A stretch of 64,000 nt of DNA from contig JBCCBP010000002.1 of the NCBI GenBank assembly GCA_039033995.1, forward strand, positions 203,279 to 267,278, in the 5' to 3' direction. This DNA comes from CALBPI01 sp039033995 (GTDB lineage Bacteria > Pseudomonadota > Gammaproteobacteria > Steroidobacterales > Woeseiaceae). The notes below the pieces were generated by a model. It made no database searches. It was not told the DNA's origin and saw nothing but the letters and a program-made list of their open reading frames with translations. The position numbers were made by a program, and so were the translations under genes. Shown here piece by piece: positions 35,236 through 45,388 of the stretch (its first letter is position 1; the number at the start of each line of letters is the position of its first letter).

Positions 35236-35883
35236 TCAATTCTTGAAGCCATGCCTGGCAAGAAACTCACGACTGATGGGTGCATCAGCTTGATCGCCAG
35301 ACAGCAAACGTTCGGCGTAGCGTGCCATCAAGTCCACTTCAATGTTGACGCGATCACCCTCCCGCAGGTCGCCAAGGGTCGTTTCCGCCGCCGTATGCGG
35401 AATGATGTTCACTTCGAAACCGGTGTCACTGACGGCATTGACGGTCAAGCTCGTACCATCGATACACACCGAGCCCTTTTTCGCGATGTAGCGGCGCAGC
35501 TGCGCCGGCACCCCGATCGTCATTCTAACTGAGCGAGCATCGGTGTGGCGAGCGTCGAGCGTGCCCACTGCGTCCGTATGCCCGGTCACAAGGTGACCAC
35601 CAAGCCGATCGCCGATGGCCAGCGATGGCTCCAGGTTGACTCTGCTGCCAGCTGTCCACTGTGAGAACGCGGTGACATCCAGCGTCTCCCGCGAAACGTC
35701 AGCGGAGAAGCCGCTGGCATCGATATCGAGTGCCGTCAGGCAGACACCCGACACACAAATACTCTCGCCTTCCGCAAAACGATTGGGCTGCAGATCCGGG
35801 CAGTGAATACGTACGCGAACATCGCCGCCTTGTTGGCGCAGCGATTCGATTTCGCCGATCGCGAGAATGATTCCTGTAAACAT
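35236..35883 (-). CDS. ribE: Riboflavin synthase alpha chain
   Basis: Dismutates two lumazine molecules to riboflavin. The 215-residue protein begins MFTGII and has two similar lumazine-binding domains, each with a GES/GSV-C-x-G-x-(S)LT motif (ESICVSGVCLTA and GSVCIDGTSLTV). It lies 10 nt after ribD. Called ribC in some nomenclatures. Confidence 0.96.
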   Translation of the reverse strand: MFTGIILAIGEIESLRQQGGDVRVRIHCPDLQPNRFAEGESICVSGVCLTALDIDASGFSADVSRETLDVTAFSQWTAGSRVNLEPSLAIGDRLGGHLVTGHTDAVGTLDARHTDARSVRMTIGVPAQLRRYIAKKGSVCIDGTSLTVNAVSDTGFEVNIIPHTAAETTLGDLREGDRVNIEVDLMARYAERLLSGDQADAPISREFLARHGFKN

Positions 35884-35893
35884 AATGACTCTC

Positions 35894-36997
35894 TTATGGA
35901 TAGCGCGGTGACAAGGTCAGACGCAGATCGGGCCCCACGTGCCTGACGTCATCGAACGCGAACGCAACGCCATCAGCCAGACGCTGCCAGCCGGGGGTCG
36001 TAAACATGGACTGGCTGTCACTGCCGAGCGCACGCGGCGCAAGATAGCATATGAGCGTATCGACCAGTCCCGTAGCCAGCAATGCACCGGCAAGCGCCGG
36101 GCCGCACTCTGCCCAGACACTGTTGATGTCACGTGCGGCCAGCAAGTTGAGCAATGCCGCCAGGTCGAGAAGACCGTCATCGTTGGCCGGCACCGTCGCA
36201 AACACGCTGGCAAGATGCACGGGTGCCGGCGTCTCCTGGGCCGCTACGACGAGTACTTGTTCGTCCTGCGTCAACACCTGGGCATCAGAGGGAGTACGTG
36301 CACGACCGTCGGCGATCACTCGCAGTGGCTGTCGCGATAACCCAGCATAGCGCGGATCACGCACCGTCAGCGCCGGGTCATCTGCCAGCACCGTTCCAAT
36401 ACCCGTCAGTATCGCTGCGTGTCTGGCACGAAAATGTTGTACATCGGCGCGCGCCTCCGGACTGGTGATCCACTGGCTTTCACCGCTGCGCATGGCGATA
36501 GCACCATCGAGACTGCTCGCCATCTTCAGCGTGAGCCACGGACGACCGCGCGTAAAACGTGAATGGAAACCGCGTACTGGCGCTTTGGCCGCCGCCGCCA
36601 TCAAACCCGACTGCACCTGAATGCCAGCTGCGCGTAGTGCATTGGCACCGGCGCCATCGACGGCGGGATTCGGGTCGTCGATCGCATACACGACGCGCGC
36701 AATACCCGCTGCCGCCAGCGCGTCGGTGCAGGGTCCCGTTCTGCCTTGGGTACAGCAAGGCTCCAGCGATACATAAGCGGTGGCCCCCTGAGCGTGATGA
36801 CCGGCAGCCTGCAACGCCATCACCTCGGCGTGCGCCTGTCCCGCTGGTTGCGTGTTGCCTTCGCCAACGACCCGTCCATCCAGCGCGATCACGCAGCCTA
36901 CGGCTGGATTCGGCTGCGAAAACGGAACCGTCGCCTCAGCGAGCTGAATGGCGCGCGCCATGCAGCGATGATCGAATGCCGAGTAAGGCGACTGCAT
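35894..36997 (-). CDS. ribD: Bifunctional riboflavin deaminase / reductase
   Basis: Performs the second and third steps of riboflavin synthesis. The 367-residue protein has the cytidine-deaminase zinc site HAEVMALQ and PCCTQGRTGPC in its first 145 residues, then a dihydrofolate-reductase-like domain (RPWLTLKMASSLDG, ECGPALAGALL). It begins 3 nt after the nrdR stop. Confidence 0.97.
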   Translation of the reverse strand: MQSPYSAFDHRCMARAIQLAEATVPFSQPNPAVGCVIALDGRVVGEGNTQPAGQAHAEVMALQAAGHHAQGATAYVSLEPCCTQGRTGPCTDALAAAGIARVVYAIDDPNPAVDGAGANALRAAGIQVQSGLMAAAAKAPVRGFHSRFTRGRPWLTLKMASSLDGAIAMRSGESQWITSPEARADVQHFRARHAAILTGIGTVLADDPALTVRDPRYAGLSRQPLRVIADGRARTPSDAQVLTQDEQVLVVAAQETPAPVHLASVFATVPANDDGLLDLAALLNLLAARDINSVWAECGPALAGALLATGLVDTLICYLAPRALGSDSQSMFTTPGWQRLADGVAFAFDDVRHVGPDLRLTLSPRYP

Positions 36998-37000
36998 CGC

Positions 37001-37534
37001 TCAGGTTCGGCGCCGCTTGCGGCTAGCTTTCGCCTGGTCTGCGTCCGGCAACAAAGACATTTGCTCGCGATCGTCGGCCCGCGCCTTCAATTCCAGTCGG
37101 CGAATTTCTTCCTGGAACTCGGTGACATCCTGAAAACTGCGATACACGGATGCGAATCTGACATAGGCAACCTCATCGAGCTGGCGCAGCGCCTCCATCA
37201 CCATTTCGCCCAGTAATTTCGCAGGCACTTCTCGCTCACCCATGACCTGCAGCTGGTGCACGATCTGGCTCATCGCGCCCTCCAGTTGATCGGCACTGAC
37301 GGGCCGTTTCTCCAACGCGCGTTGCATGCTACCGCGAAGTTTTTGCTCATCGAAAGGCTGACGCGATTGATCGCGCTTGATCAGACGCGGCATGACCAAC
37401 TCCGCACTCTCGAACGTGGTGAAGCGCTCTCTGCATTGCAGGCACTGCCGACGGCGACGGATCTGCCGGCCGTCGGCCGCCAGTCGCGAGTCGACGACTT
37501 TGGTTTCCTCGTGCGCGCAAAACGGACAGTGCAT
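37001..37534 (-). CDS. nrdR: Transcriptional repressor NrdR
   Basis: ATP/dATP-sensing repressor of ribonucleotide reductase genes. The N-terminal zinc ribbon has CPFC and CLQC pairs around RRRRQ, followed by an ATP-cone domain (KRDQSRQPFDEQKL ... VRFASVYRSF). At 177 residues it is slightly longer than usual because of a basic C-terminal tail. It lies 9 nt after glyA, the standard arrangement. Confidence 0.97.
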   Translation of the reverse strand: MHCPFCAHEETKVVDSRLAADGRQIRRRRQCLQCRERFTTFESAELVMPRLIKRDQSRQPFDEQKLRGSMQRALEKRPVSADQLEGAMSQIVHQLQVMGEREVPAKLLGEMVMEALRQLDEVAYVRFASVYRSFQDVTEFQEEIRRLELKARADDREQMSLLPDADQAKASRKRRRT

Positions 37535-37543
37535 CGCTACTCG

Positions 37544-38833
37544 TCAGGCGCGTTCTTGCTTGCGCAGTCGCCCGGCACCGGCCTCCGCGTACACCGGAAA
37601 ACGTTGGCACAGCGCGAGCACCTCCGCTTTGACGCGGCTTTGCATGACCTCATCGCTGATGTCGTCAAGGATATCCGCGATCCATCCTGCGAGCGTCTCA
37701 GATTCTACGAGCCCGAAACCGCGTGTCGTGATCGCCGGTGTGCCAATGCGCAGACCGGACGTCACGAACGGCGAGCGCGGATCACCGGGAACGGTGTTCA
37801 TGTTCACGGTGATGTTGGCCGCATGCAGCGCCGCGTCAGCATCCTTGCCCGTGATGTCTTTGTCGATCAGATCGACAAGAAACAGATGGTTGTCGGTACC
37901 CCCAGAGACGATCTTGTAACCGCGTGCCTGCAACACTTCCGTCATCCGACGTGCGTTGGCAACGACTTGTTCCTGATAGGCCGTGAAATCCGGTGCCATC
38001 GCCTCTTTGTAAGCCACAGCCTTGGCGGCAATGACATGCATCAGAGGGCCACCCTGGGTGCCCGGGAACACCAGCGAATTGAATTTTTTGGTGATCTCGT
38101 CGTTGGCGCGCGCGAGGATCATGCCCCCGCGTGGACCACGCAGCGTTTTGTGGGTGGTCGTCGTGACCACATCGGCGTGCGGGATAGGCGATGGGTAAAC
38201 GCCAGCGGCTACTAGGCCTGCGATGTGCGCCATATCGACATGCAACCACGCGCCCACCTTGTCGGCGATCGCTCTGAAACGCGCCCAGTCGATCACGCGT
38301 GAATACGCTGAAAAGCCGCCGATGATCAACTTCGGCTTGTGCTCCAGCGCCAGCGCTTCGACGGCATCGTAGTCGATCAGGCCTTCCGCATCGACGCCAT
38401 ATTGCACCGCATTGAACAGCTTGCCGGAGAAATTCACCTTCGAGCCATGTGTCAGATGACCGCCGTCCGACAGGCTCATGCCAAGAATGGTGTCGCCAGC
38501 CTGAAGTAACGCCAGGTAGACCGCTGCGTTGGCTTGTGAGCCGGAGTGTGGTTGTACATTGGCGTAGTCGGCATTGAACAATGACTTGGCGCGTTCGATG
38601 GCCAACGTTTCGGCGACATCGACGTGCTCGCAGCCACCGTAGTAGCGCTTCGACGGATAACCCTCCGCGTATTTGTTCGTCAGCACAGAGCCTTGTGCTT
38701 CTAGCACTCGCGGGCTGGCGTAGTTTTCTGATGCGATCAGCTCGATATGTTCTTCCTGTCGCACGCCCTCTGCGCCAATTGCCGCGGCGAGCTCATCATC
38801 GAAACCGGCAATCGTCATTTTTTCGTCAAACAT
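37544..38833 (-). CDS. glyA: Serine hydroxymethyltransferase
   Basis: PLP enzyme interconverting serine and glycine with tetrahydrofolate; the main source of one-carbon units. The 429-residue protein has the PLP lysine in VVTTTTHKTLRGPRGG and the N-terminal block ASENYASPRVLEAQGS. It is first in the long minus-strand operon ending in pgpA and the kinase, and is divergent from ettA across about 220 nt. Confidence 0.98.
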   Translation of the reverse strand: MFDEKMTIAGFDDELAAAIGAEGVRQEEHIELIASENYASPRVLEAQGSVLTNKYAEGYPSKRYYGGCEHVDVAETLAIERAKSLFNADYANVQPHSGSQANAAVYLALLQAGDTILGMSLSDGGHLTHGSKVNFSGKLFNAVQYGVDAEGLIDYDAVEALALEHKPKLIIGGFSAYSRVIDWARFRAIADKVGAWLHVDMAHIAGLVAAGVYPSPIPHADVVTTTTHKTLRGPRGGMILARANDEITKKFNSLVFPGTQGGPLMHVIAAKAVAYKEAMAPDFTAYQEQVVANARRMTEVLQARGYKIVSGGTDNHLFLVDLIDKDITGKDADAALHAANITVNMNTVPGDPRSPFVTSGLRIGTPAITTRGFGLVESETLAGWIADILDDISDEVMQSRVKAEVLALCQRFPVYAEAGAGRLRKQERA

Positions 38834-39050
38834 GGCAGTATTTCCCGGCGCTGGCGCCTTTCTGGGGACTGATTGAGTCGTTGGTCAAGGGCTCTGATTG
38901 TACCTGAGGGCCGCCACCCGCGCAGTACGCCGATCAGTGTGTGTCCAACCGCCGTACCTCACTCAAGGTAGGTATAGATGGCTGCGTCGCTTGTCCGCAC
39001 GCGCTAAACTAGCGCGCTAACTCAATGCTGCGTTCAAAAGGACCCACCGC

Positions 39051-40724
39051 ATGGCACAGTACATCTACACAATGAACCGGGTTTCCAAACTGGTCCCGCC
39101 TAAACGTCACATCCTGCGTGACATTTCATTGTCGTTTTTCCCTGGCGCAAAAATTGGCGTGCTTGGCCTGAATGGTTCTGGTAAATCCAGTCTGTTGCGC
39201 ATCATGGCCGGCATCGACAAGGAGTTCGATGGCGAGGCGCGGCCGCAGCCGGGGATCAACATCGGGTACCTGCCACAGGAGCCGGAGCTCGACGAGTCGC
39301 TCGATGTCCGTGGCAATGTCGAGCAAGGCGTCGGAGAGATGAAAGGCCTGCTGGATCGCTTCAATGAAATCAGCATGAAATTTGCGGAACCCATGAGCGA
39401 TGACGAAATGACCGCCCTGCTCGAAGAACAGGGCAAGCTGCAAGATGCCATTGATACCGGTGGTGGCTGGGAGCTCGAGCGCACGCTGGACATCGCGGCC
39501 GATGCGTTGCGATTGCCGCCGTGGGACGCGGATGTTAGCAAACTGTCAGGGGGTGAACGTCGTCGCGTTGCCTTGTGCCGGTTGCTACTGTCGAAACCCG
39601 ACATGTTGCTGCTCGATGAGCCTACCAACCATCTGGACGCCGAGTCGGTACTCTGGCTCGAGCGGTTCCTTGAAGAGTATCCTGGCACCGTCATCGCTGT
39701 GACCCACGATCGTTATTTCCTCGATAACGTGGCTGGCTGGATCCTTGAACTTGATCGTGGGCACGGTATTCCGTGGGAAGGCAACTACAGCTCCTGGCTG
39801 GAACAGAAGCAGGCGCGTCTCGAGATTGAGGAGCGCAGCGAGCAGGCACGGCAGAAAGCGATGCAGCAGGAATTGGAATGGGTGCGCAGCAACCCGAAGG
39901 GCCGTCAGGCAAAAGCCAAGGCGCGTCTGCGACGCTTCGAGGAGCTGGCCTCGTCCGACTATCAGAAACGCAACGAAACCAACGAGATTTATATTCCGCC
40001 TGGTCCACGGCTTGGCGACGTCGTCATCGAGGCGGAAGCGGTGCGCAAAGCGTTTGGCGAGAAGTTACTGGTTGAAGACCTGTCTTTCCAGCTACCGCCG
40101 GGCGGCATTGTCGGCGTGATCGGACCGAACGGCGCGGGCAAAACCACACTATTCAGAATGATCACGGGCCAGGACATACCTGATGATGGCACTATCCGAC
40201 TCGGCAAAAGCGTCGTCGCAGCGTATGTGGACCAATCGCGTCAGTCTCTCGACGACGACAAGACTGTCTGGGAAGAAATATCGGAAGGCCAGGACAACAT
40301 CGTAATCGGCAATTACGAGGTGAGTTCACGCGCCTATGTCGGTCGATTCAATTTCCGCGGTGGAGAGCAGCAGAAGAAGATCGGGCTGTTGTCGGGCGGA
40401 GAACGCAACCGTGTCCACCTCGCGAAAGTACTGCGCGCCGGCGGCAACTTGTTGTTACTGGATGAGCCGACCAATGACCTCGATGTCGAAACGCTACGCG
40501 CATTGGAAAACGCGTTGCTCGAGTTCCCGGGTTCTGCGGTCGTGATTTCGCATGATCGCTGGTTCCTCGATCGCATCGCCACCCACATTCTCGCTTTTGA
40601 AGGCGACAGCACGGCAGAGTTTTTCGCCGGCAACTTCGCGGACTACGTCGAAGACCGCCGTCGGCGCTTGGGCGATGATGCAGTCAACCCCAGCCGTATC
40701 CGTTACAAGCGGTTGTCGGACTAA
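39051..40724 (+). CDS. ettA: Energy-dependent translational throttle protein EttA (ABC-F)
   Basis: ABC-F ATPase that binds the ribosomal E site and gates entry into elongation according to ADP/ATP ratio. The 557-residue protein has two nucleotide-binding domains with Walker A motifs GLNGSGKSS and GPNGAGKTT, and signature motifs LSGGERRRVAL and LSGGERNRVHL. No transmembrane segment is present. AAAGGA precedes the ATG. Confidence 0.97.
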   Translation: MAQYIYTMNRVSKLVPPKRHILRDISLSFFPGAKIGVLGLNGSGKSSLLRIMAGIDKEFDGEARPQPGINIGYLPQEPELDESLDVRGNVEQGVGEMKGLLDRFNEISMKFAEPMSDDEMTALLEEQGKLQDAIDTGGGWELERTLDIAADALRLPPWDADVSKLSGGERRRVALCRLLLSKPDMLLLDEPTNHLDAESVLWLERFLEEYPGTVIAVTHDRYFLDNVAGWILELDRGHGIPWEGNYSSWLEQKQARLEIEERSEQARQKAMQQELEWVRSNPKGRQAKAKARLRRFEELASSDYQKRNETNEIYIPPGPRLGDVVIEAEAVRKAFGEKLLVEDLSFQLPPGGIVGVIGPNGAGKTTLFRMITGQDIPDDGTIRLGKSVVAAYVDQSRQSLDDDKTVWEEISEGQDNIVIGNYEVSSRAYVGRFNFRGGEQQKKIGLLSGGERNRVHLAKVLRAGGNLLLLDEPTNDLDVETLRALENALLEFPGSAVVISHDRWFLDRIATHILAFEGDSTAEFFAGNFADYVEDRRRRLGDDAVNPSRIRYKRLSD

Positions 40725-40741
40725 ACGGCGGGCGCAGCGAT

Positions 40742-41383
40742 ATGCAATTGCGCGCCTACGATGATCTCAGCGAATGCTTGCAAGCGGGGGTATCGCGCCG
40801 CTGTCCGCACTGTGACGTCTTTGCGCAAATGCATATCCAGCATTTGCCATCATGGGAACAGCTGCAGGCCAACAAGCCCGCACGAATCGCTGTGATTTCG
40901 CAGTGTGACGCCTGTCGGCTGCCGGTTTTTCTCAGCAGTGGTCCGGTCCGCTATGAGGCCTCACTGATCACACTGGACGGGCCGCTCGAATCCGTCGTCA
41001 AACCAAAGGAGGCGTTCGCGATACGACTGCTGCCGCCTACGGTGCAGTCACTGACGGAAGAGTTGTTTGCGTGTTACCAACAAGAGCAATGGTATGCGCT
41101 GGCACTACTTAGTAACGCGCTGATCCACGCTTGTGATCGAGCGCTCGGCGGCCAGCAACGACTGGCTTTGTTCAACACGGTGGCCGACAGCGCGGCGCTG
41201 ATCGATATCGACGACAACAACCTTCGATTGTGCCGGCGTATCCTGTTCGATCTTGAAACAGGCGACAGCCCACCGCCACTGCTCGATGCTCAAGCGGCCC
41301 TGTTGATCGCTTTGGTCAAAGACCTGCTTTACCAACACTTTGTGCGCCCGGCCGAACTGAAGACGACCGCGCATAACGCTTAG
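40742..41383 (+). CDS. Unknown protein with four-cysteine zinc site, DUF4145-like
   Basis: A 213-residue protein. The N-terminal part has two CxxC pairs (C21/C24 in RCPHC and C55/C58 in QCDAC) that could bind zinc. The rest is helical (EELFACYQQEQWYALALLSNALIHACDRALG), resembling DUF4145-type domains found in nucleic-acid-linked and abortive-infection proteins. It lies 17 nt behind ettA on the same strand and may be cotranscribed. The family assignment is tentative and the function unknown. Confidence 0.6.
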   Translation: MQLRAYDDLSECLQAGVSRRCPHCDVFAQMHIQHLPSWEQLQANKPARIAVISQCDACRLPVFLSSGPVRYEASLITLDGPLESVVKPKEAFAIRLLPPTVQSLTEELFACYQQEQWYALALLSNALIHACDRALGGQQRLALFNTVADSAALIDIDDNNLRLCRRILFDLETGDSPPPLLDAQAALLIALVKDLLYQHFVRPAELKTTAHNA

Positions 41384-41386
41384 CGT

Positions 41387-44300
41387 TTAGCCCAATGCCA
41401 CTCGAGCGTTGCGAAATAACCGCAACCATGGCCCCTCGTCGGTCGTCCATGACGGCGGATGCCAGCTGTGTTGTACCGTACGAATAATCCGTTCCGGGTG
41501 CGGCATGCTGATCAGCACACGACCATCTTCATTGATCAACGCGGCGATCGCGGCCGTTGACCCATTCGGATTCTCGGGATAGTGAGCGGTCGGCTGTCCA
41601 CGATCGTCGATAAAGCGTGAGGCAATCAGCTCAAGCTGCTCGGACTGCGCCAAAGAACCCAGCTGCGAGTAATCGGCGCGACCCTCCCCGTGTGACGTCA
41701 CAATCGGCATGCGGGAACCCGCCATGCCTGCCAGCCACGGCGAACGCCCCGTCACGATCTCGACCATGCTCAGTCGTGCTTCAAACTGCGCCGATCGATT
41801 CGCAGCAAAACCCGGCCACGCCGCGGCACCTGGTATGATTTCCTTAAGCTGCGAAAGCATCTGACAGCCATTGCAAACACCCAGCGTCAGCGAATCCGGC
41901 AGCGCGAAAAACCGAGCGAACTGGTCCCGTAACGCCGGGTTCATCAAAATGGATTTTGCCCATCCGCCGCCTGCACCGAGCACGTCGCCATAGGAAAAAC
42001 CGCCGCACGCTGCAAGTACTTGAAATGCGTCGAGCGAAACACGACCGGCAATCAGGTCGCTCATGTGAACATCGCGGGCGTCGAACCCCGCGGCGAGGAA
42101 GGCCGCGGCCATTTCTTGCTGACTGTTGACGCCCTGCTCGCGCAAGATCGCCACCTGTGGTGCCACGCCACGATTGATCATCGGTGCCGCGATGTCCGCC
42201 TGTCGATCAAAGCTCAGGTCCGCAAACAGACCCCGATCGTCGGCGCGTGCAATATTTTCGTAGGCTTCCGCCGCCGTGACAGGATTGTCACGCTCAGCCT
42301 GCATCCGGAAGCTCGTTTGTGACCAGCACAGCTGCAAGTCGATGCGCGACTCGTCGAGCACAATACGGTCTTCACGTCGAATGGTGAGTCGCTCGTCCGG
42401 TTGCAGCCCGCCGAGCCAGATCAAACGCTCAGCAAGACCGGCGTCACCGAATGCCTGAGTGACTGTCTCGATATCACCATCGGCGATCTGCAGCACAGCG
42501 CCGGGCCCCTCGCTAAACAACCACGCGTGGTCGGTGTGTTCATCCTGTGGCAAATGGACCCTAACACCGAGACGAGACGCGAACAGCATCTCAGCGAGTG
42601 TGGTGAGCAGGCCACCGTCGGAGCGATCATGATAGGCCAACACGGCGCCGCGAGCGCGCAGCCCGATAAAAGCCTGCACAAAGCGACGTAAATCATCGGC
42701 GTCCGACAAGTCCGCTGGCTCGCCGCCTTGCTGCGCATAGGTTTGCGCCAGCGCCGACCTGCCGAGTGCTGCCGTTGATGCCGCAAGATCAACGAATAAC
42801 AGCTGGCTATCCGCCACATCGGCAAGTGCGGGCGTCAGTGTGCGCCGGGCATCCTGAACCGGGGCGAACGCGGAAACGATCAGCGAGACCGGTGACATGA
42901 CACGCCGATCGGTCTCGTTGTCCTGCCAACGGGTCTGCATCGATAAAGAATCCTTGCCGACCGGAACAGCAATACCGAGAGCGGGACACAGGCGCATGCC
43001 TACCTCTTCGACTGCAGCAAACAACGCTGCATCCTGCCCATCCGCGCCCGCTGCCGCCATCCAGTTGGCGGACAACTTAATATCTGAGATCGATTGGATG
43101 TCGGCAGCAGCGATATTCAGCACCGCCTCAGCGACCGCAAGGCGTGCCGCCGCAACCGGTGCCTCGCAGGCGACCGGGGTGCGCTCTCCCATGGCCATCG
43201 CTTCACCAGCAAAACCCTGATGAGAGGTCAGCGTGACAGCCACATCGCTGACTGGTACCTGCCAGCGGCCAACCAGTTGATCACGCGCGCACAATCCACC
43301 AACGGTGCGATCCCCGATGTGGATCAGGAAACTCTTGTCGGCAACGCTCGGCAGTGAGAGCACCCGTCGCCAGGCATCACGCAAGTCGATATCACCGGCC
43401 GCGAACGGCTTGTAGTCGGGTGCAACGGTCGTCGCGTCTCGCTGCATACGCGGTGCTTTGCCCAGCAGCACGGACATTGGCATGTCGACCGGTGCCGCAT
43501 CACTCCATGCATCGCTGAGTAACAGCCGATCGTCGGCTCGCAACGTGCCCAACACGGCATAGGGGCAACGCTCGCGCTGACACAACGCCTCGAAGCGCTC
43601 GAGCTGCTCCGGCTCAATCACCAATACGTAGCGCTCCTGAGACTCGTTGCACCAGATCTCCATCGGACTCATGCCGGGCTCGTCGCTCGGGATGTTTCGC
43701 AGCTCGAAACGTCCACCCAGCTTGGAGTGATCGCACGCCTCCGGCACCGCATTCGACAGACCGCCAGCGCCGACGTCATGAATCAACGCAATCGGGTTTG
43801 TGTCGCCCATCGCGGCACACTGCGTAATGACCTCTTGCGCGCGCCGTTGCATCTCCGGGTTGCCCCGCTGAACCGACGCGAAATCGAGCGCCGCGTCGCT
43901 GCTACCACTGGCGACACTGGATGCTGCACCACCACCAAGCCCGATCAACATCGCCGGGCCGCCGAGCACGACAACAAGACTGCCGGGCTGCAAGGGTTGC
44001 TTGAGCGCGTGCTGCCGCTGCACGTTGCCCACACCGCCCGCAATCATGATGGGTTTGTGATACCCCCAATGCTCACCCGGCTCATTGCGTGTCGCCTGAA
44101 ACGTGCGGAAATAGCCGCCAAGATTGGGGCGACCAAACTCGTTGTTGAATGCAGCGCCACCGATCGGCCCCTCGAGCATGATGTCGAGCGCACTGACAAT
44201 CCTGTCCGGCCGACCAATATCGTCTTCCCACGCCTGGGGGAAATCGCGCAGACACAAATCGGACACGGTAAAACCGGTCAGGCCGGCCTTCGGCACCGCG

Positions 44301-45292
44301 CCAAGCCCTGTCGCGCCTTCATCACGAATTTCACCGCCGGCACCGGTCGCGGCGCCTGGAAAAGGGGATATCGCCGTCGGGTGGTTATGCGTCTCAACCT
44401 TGGCCAACAGATCGACCTGTTGTGGCTGATAAGCGAACCGTTGTGACGCCGGATCCACGGTCAGGCGGGGCACCGTGTGCCCCGCAAGCACCGCTGCATT
44501 GTCGGTATATGCGCTGACGACACCGTCCGGCGATTGCGCTGTCGTATGACGAATCATCCCAAACAACGTTGCCGACTGTACTTTTTCGTCCAGTGTCCAT
44601 GCCGCGTTGAAAATCTTGTGTCGGCAATGTTCTGAATTAGCCTGCGCGAACATCATTAATTCGGCGTCCGTAGGCGATCTGCCCGCCTCACTGTAATGCG
44701 CCGCCAACCAGTCGACTTCGGCGGTCGATAAAGCAAGACCCAGCCGTGTGTTCGCATCCTGCAGGGCGTTGTCCGGCTTATCGCCTAACGCAACCTGCTG
44801 TAACGGGCGGGGGAGTTGCTGGTCAAAAATCTCAGCAAGGGCATGACGATCGGTAAACGCCTGCTCGGTCATCCTGTCGAAGCAGATCTCACGCAGCGCC
44901 GCAGCATCCCGGTCCGCACCACTGGCGTGAATCAAGCGTGCACGTTCGATGCGCTGGATTCCTGCAAGGCCGCACTGGTGGGCAATATCCGTTGCTTTCG
45001 ATGACCACGGCGAGATGGTGCCGACACGCGGCGCGACAAAAAACCCTGCGTCGAGGTCGGTAGCGTCAAACGCAGTACCCTGATTCAGTAGCTGAAGCAA
45101 CGACGATTGCTCTTCGCCAGACAGCGCCTCACCGTAAACCAGCCAGACGTCCCGCAAAGAGATGTCATCAATACGCAGGCCGCGGCGTGAACATCTTGCC
45201 AGCAACGCCTGACGTCGAAATTCGGTGATTGCCGGGCCACCGGCGATGAGATGCAGGGTCGCGGTTCGCGACCGGTCAGGACGTGCTGTCAT
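41387..45292 (-). CDS. purL: Phosphoribosylformylglycinamidine synthase
   Basis: Converts FGAR and glutamine to FGAM in purine synthesis. The 1301-residue large-type PurL has an N-terminal domain, a linker, two AIRS-like ATP-binding halves (VETHNHPTAISPFPGAATG, IGGGAASSVASG) and a C-terminal class I glutaminase with the nucleophile Cys in LTLGVCNGCQML and the SHGEGR stretch. The length matches the single-chain form of proteobacteria. Confidence 0.98.
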   Translation of the reverse strand: MTARPDRSRTATLHLIAGGPAITEFRRQALLARCSRRGLRIDDISLRDVWLVYGEALSGEEQSSLLQLLNQGTAFDATDLDAGFFVAPRVGTISPWSSKATDIAHQCGLAGIQRIERARLIHASGADRDAAALREICFDRMTEQAFTDRHALAEIFDQQLPRPLQQVALGDKPDNALQDANTRLGLALSTAEVDWLAAHYSEAGRSPTDAELMMFAQANSEHCRHKIFNAAWTLDEKVQSATLFGMIRHTTAQSPDGVVSAYTDNAAVLAGHTVPRLTVDPASQRFAYQPQQVDLLAKVETHNHPTAISPFPGAATGAGGEIRDEGATGLGAVPKAGLTGFTVSDLCLRDFPQAWEDDIGRPDRIVSALDIMLEGPIGGAAFNNEFGRPNLGGYFRTFQATRNEPGEHWGYHKPIMIAGGVGNVQRQHALKQPLQPGSLVVVLGGPAMLIGLGGGAASSVASGSSDAALDFASVQRGNPEMQRRAQEVITQCAAMGDTNPIALIHDVGAGGLSNAVPEACDHSKLGGRFELRNIPSDEPGMSPMEIWCNESQERYVLVIEPEQLERFEALCQRERCPYAVLGTLRADDRLLLSDAWSDAAPVDMPMSVLLGKAPRMQRDATTVAPDYKPFAAGDIDLRDAWRRVLSLPSVADKSFLIHIGDRTVGGLCARDQLVGRWQVPVSDVAVTLTSHQGFAGEAMAMGERTPVACEAPVAAARLAVAEAVLNIAAADIQSISDIKLSANWMAAAGADGQDAALFAAVEEVGMRLCPALGIAVPVGKDSLSMQTRWQDNETDRRVMSPVSLIVSAFAPVQDARRTLTPALADVADSQLLFVDLAASTAALGRSALAQTYAQQGGEPADLSDADDLRRFVQAFIGLRARGAVLAYHDRSDGGLLTTLAEMLFASRLGVRVHLPQDEHTDHAWLFSEGPGAVLQIADGDIETVTQAFGDAGLAERLIWLGGLQPDERLTIRREDRIVLDESRIDLQLCWSQTSFRMQAERDNPVTAAEAYENIARADDRGLFADLSFDRQADIAAPMINRGVAPQVAILREQGVNSQQEMAAAFLAAGFDARDVHMSDLIAGRVSLDAFQVLAACGGFSYGDVLGAGGGWAKSILMNPALRDQFARFFALPDSLTLGVCNGCQMLSQLKEIIPGAAAWPGFAANRSAQFEARLSMVEIVTGRSPWLAGMAGSRMPIVTSHGEGRADYSQLGSLAQSEQLELIASRFIDDRGQPTAHYPENPNGSTAAIAALINEDGRVLISMPHPERIIRTVQHSWHPPSWTTDEGPWLRLFRNARVALG

Positions 45293-45388
45293 CGACGCGG
45301 GATGCCGTATTCCGATATGCCGCGCATGATACCGGAATTCGCGGCGCCAGGCAGCGCCGACGCGCGCCGTATTGCTTATCCGTTATCG

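Noticed and set aside
37256..38215. 319-residue open frame opposite nrdR and glyA
   Set aside because: Crosses two well-defined genes on the other strand and matches nothing known.
39796..40008. Riboswitch or attenuator near glyA/ettA and rib genes
   Set aside because: Leaders before glyA and ettA are short, intergenic gaps in the rib run are 3-34 nt, and no FMN or glycine aptamer pattern was recognised.
43727..44446. 239-residue open frame opposite purL
   Set aside because: Antisense shadow inside a conserved 1301-residue enzyme.
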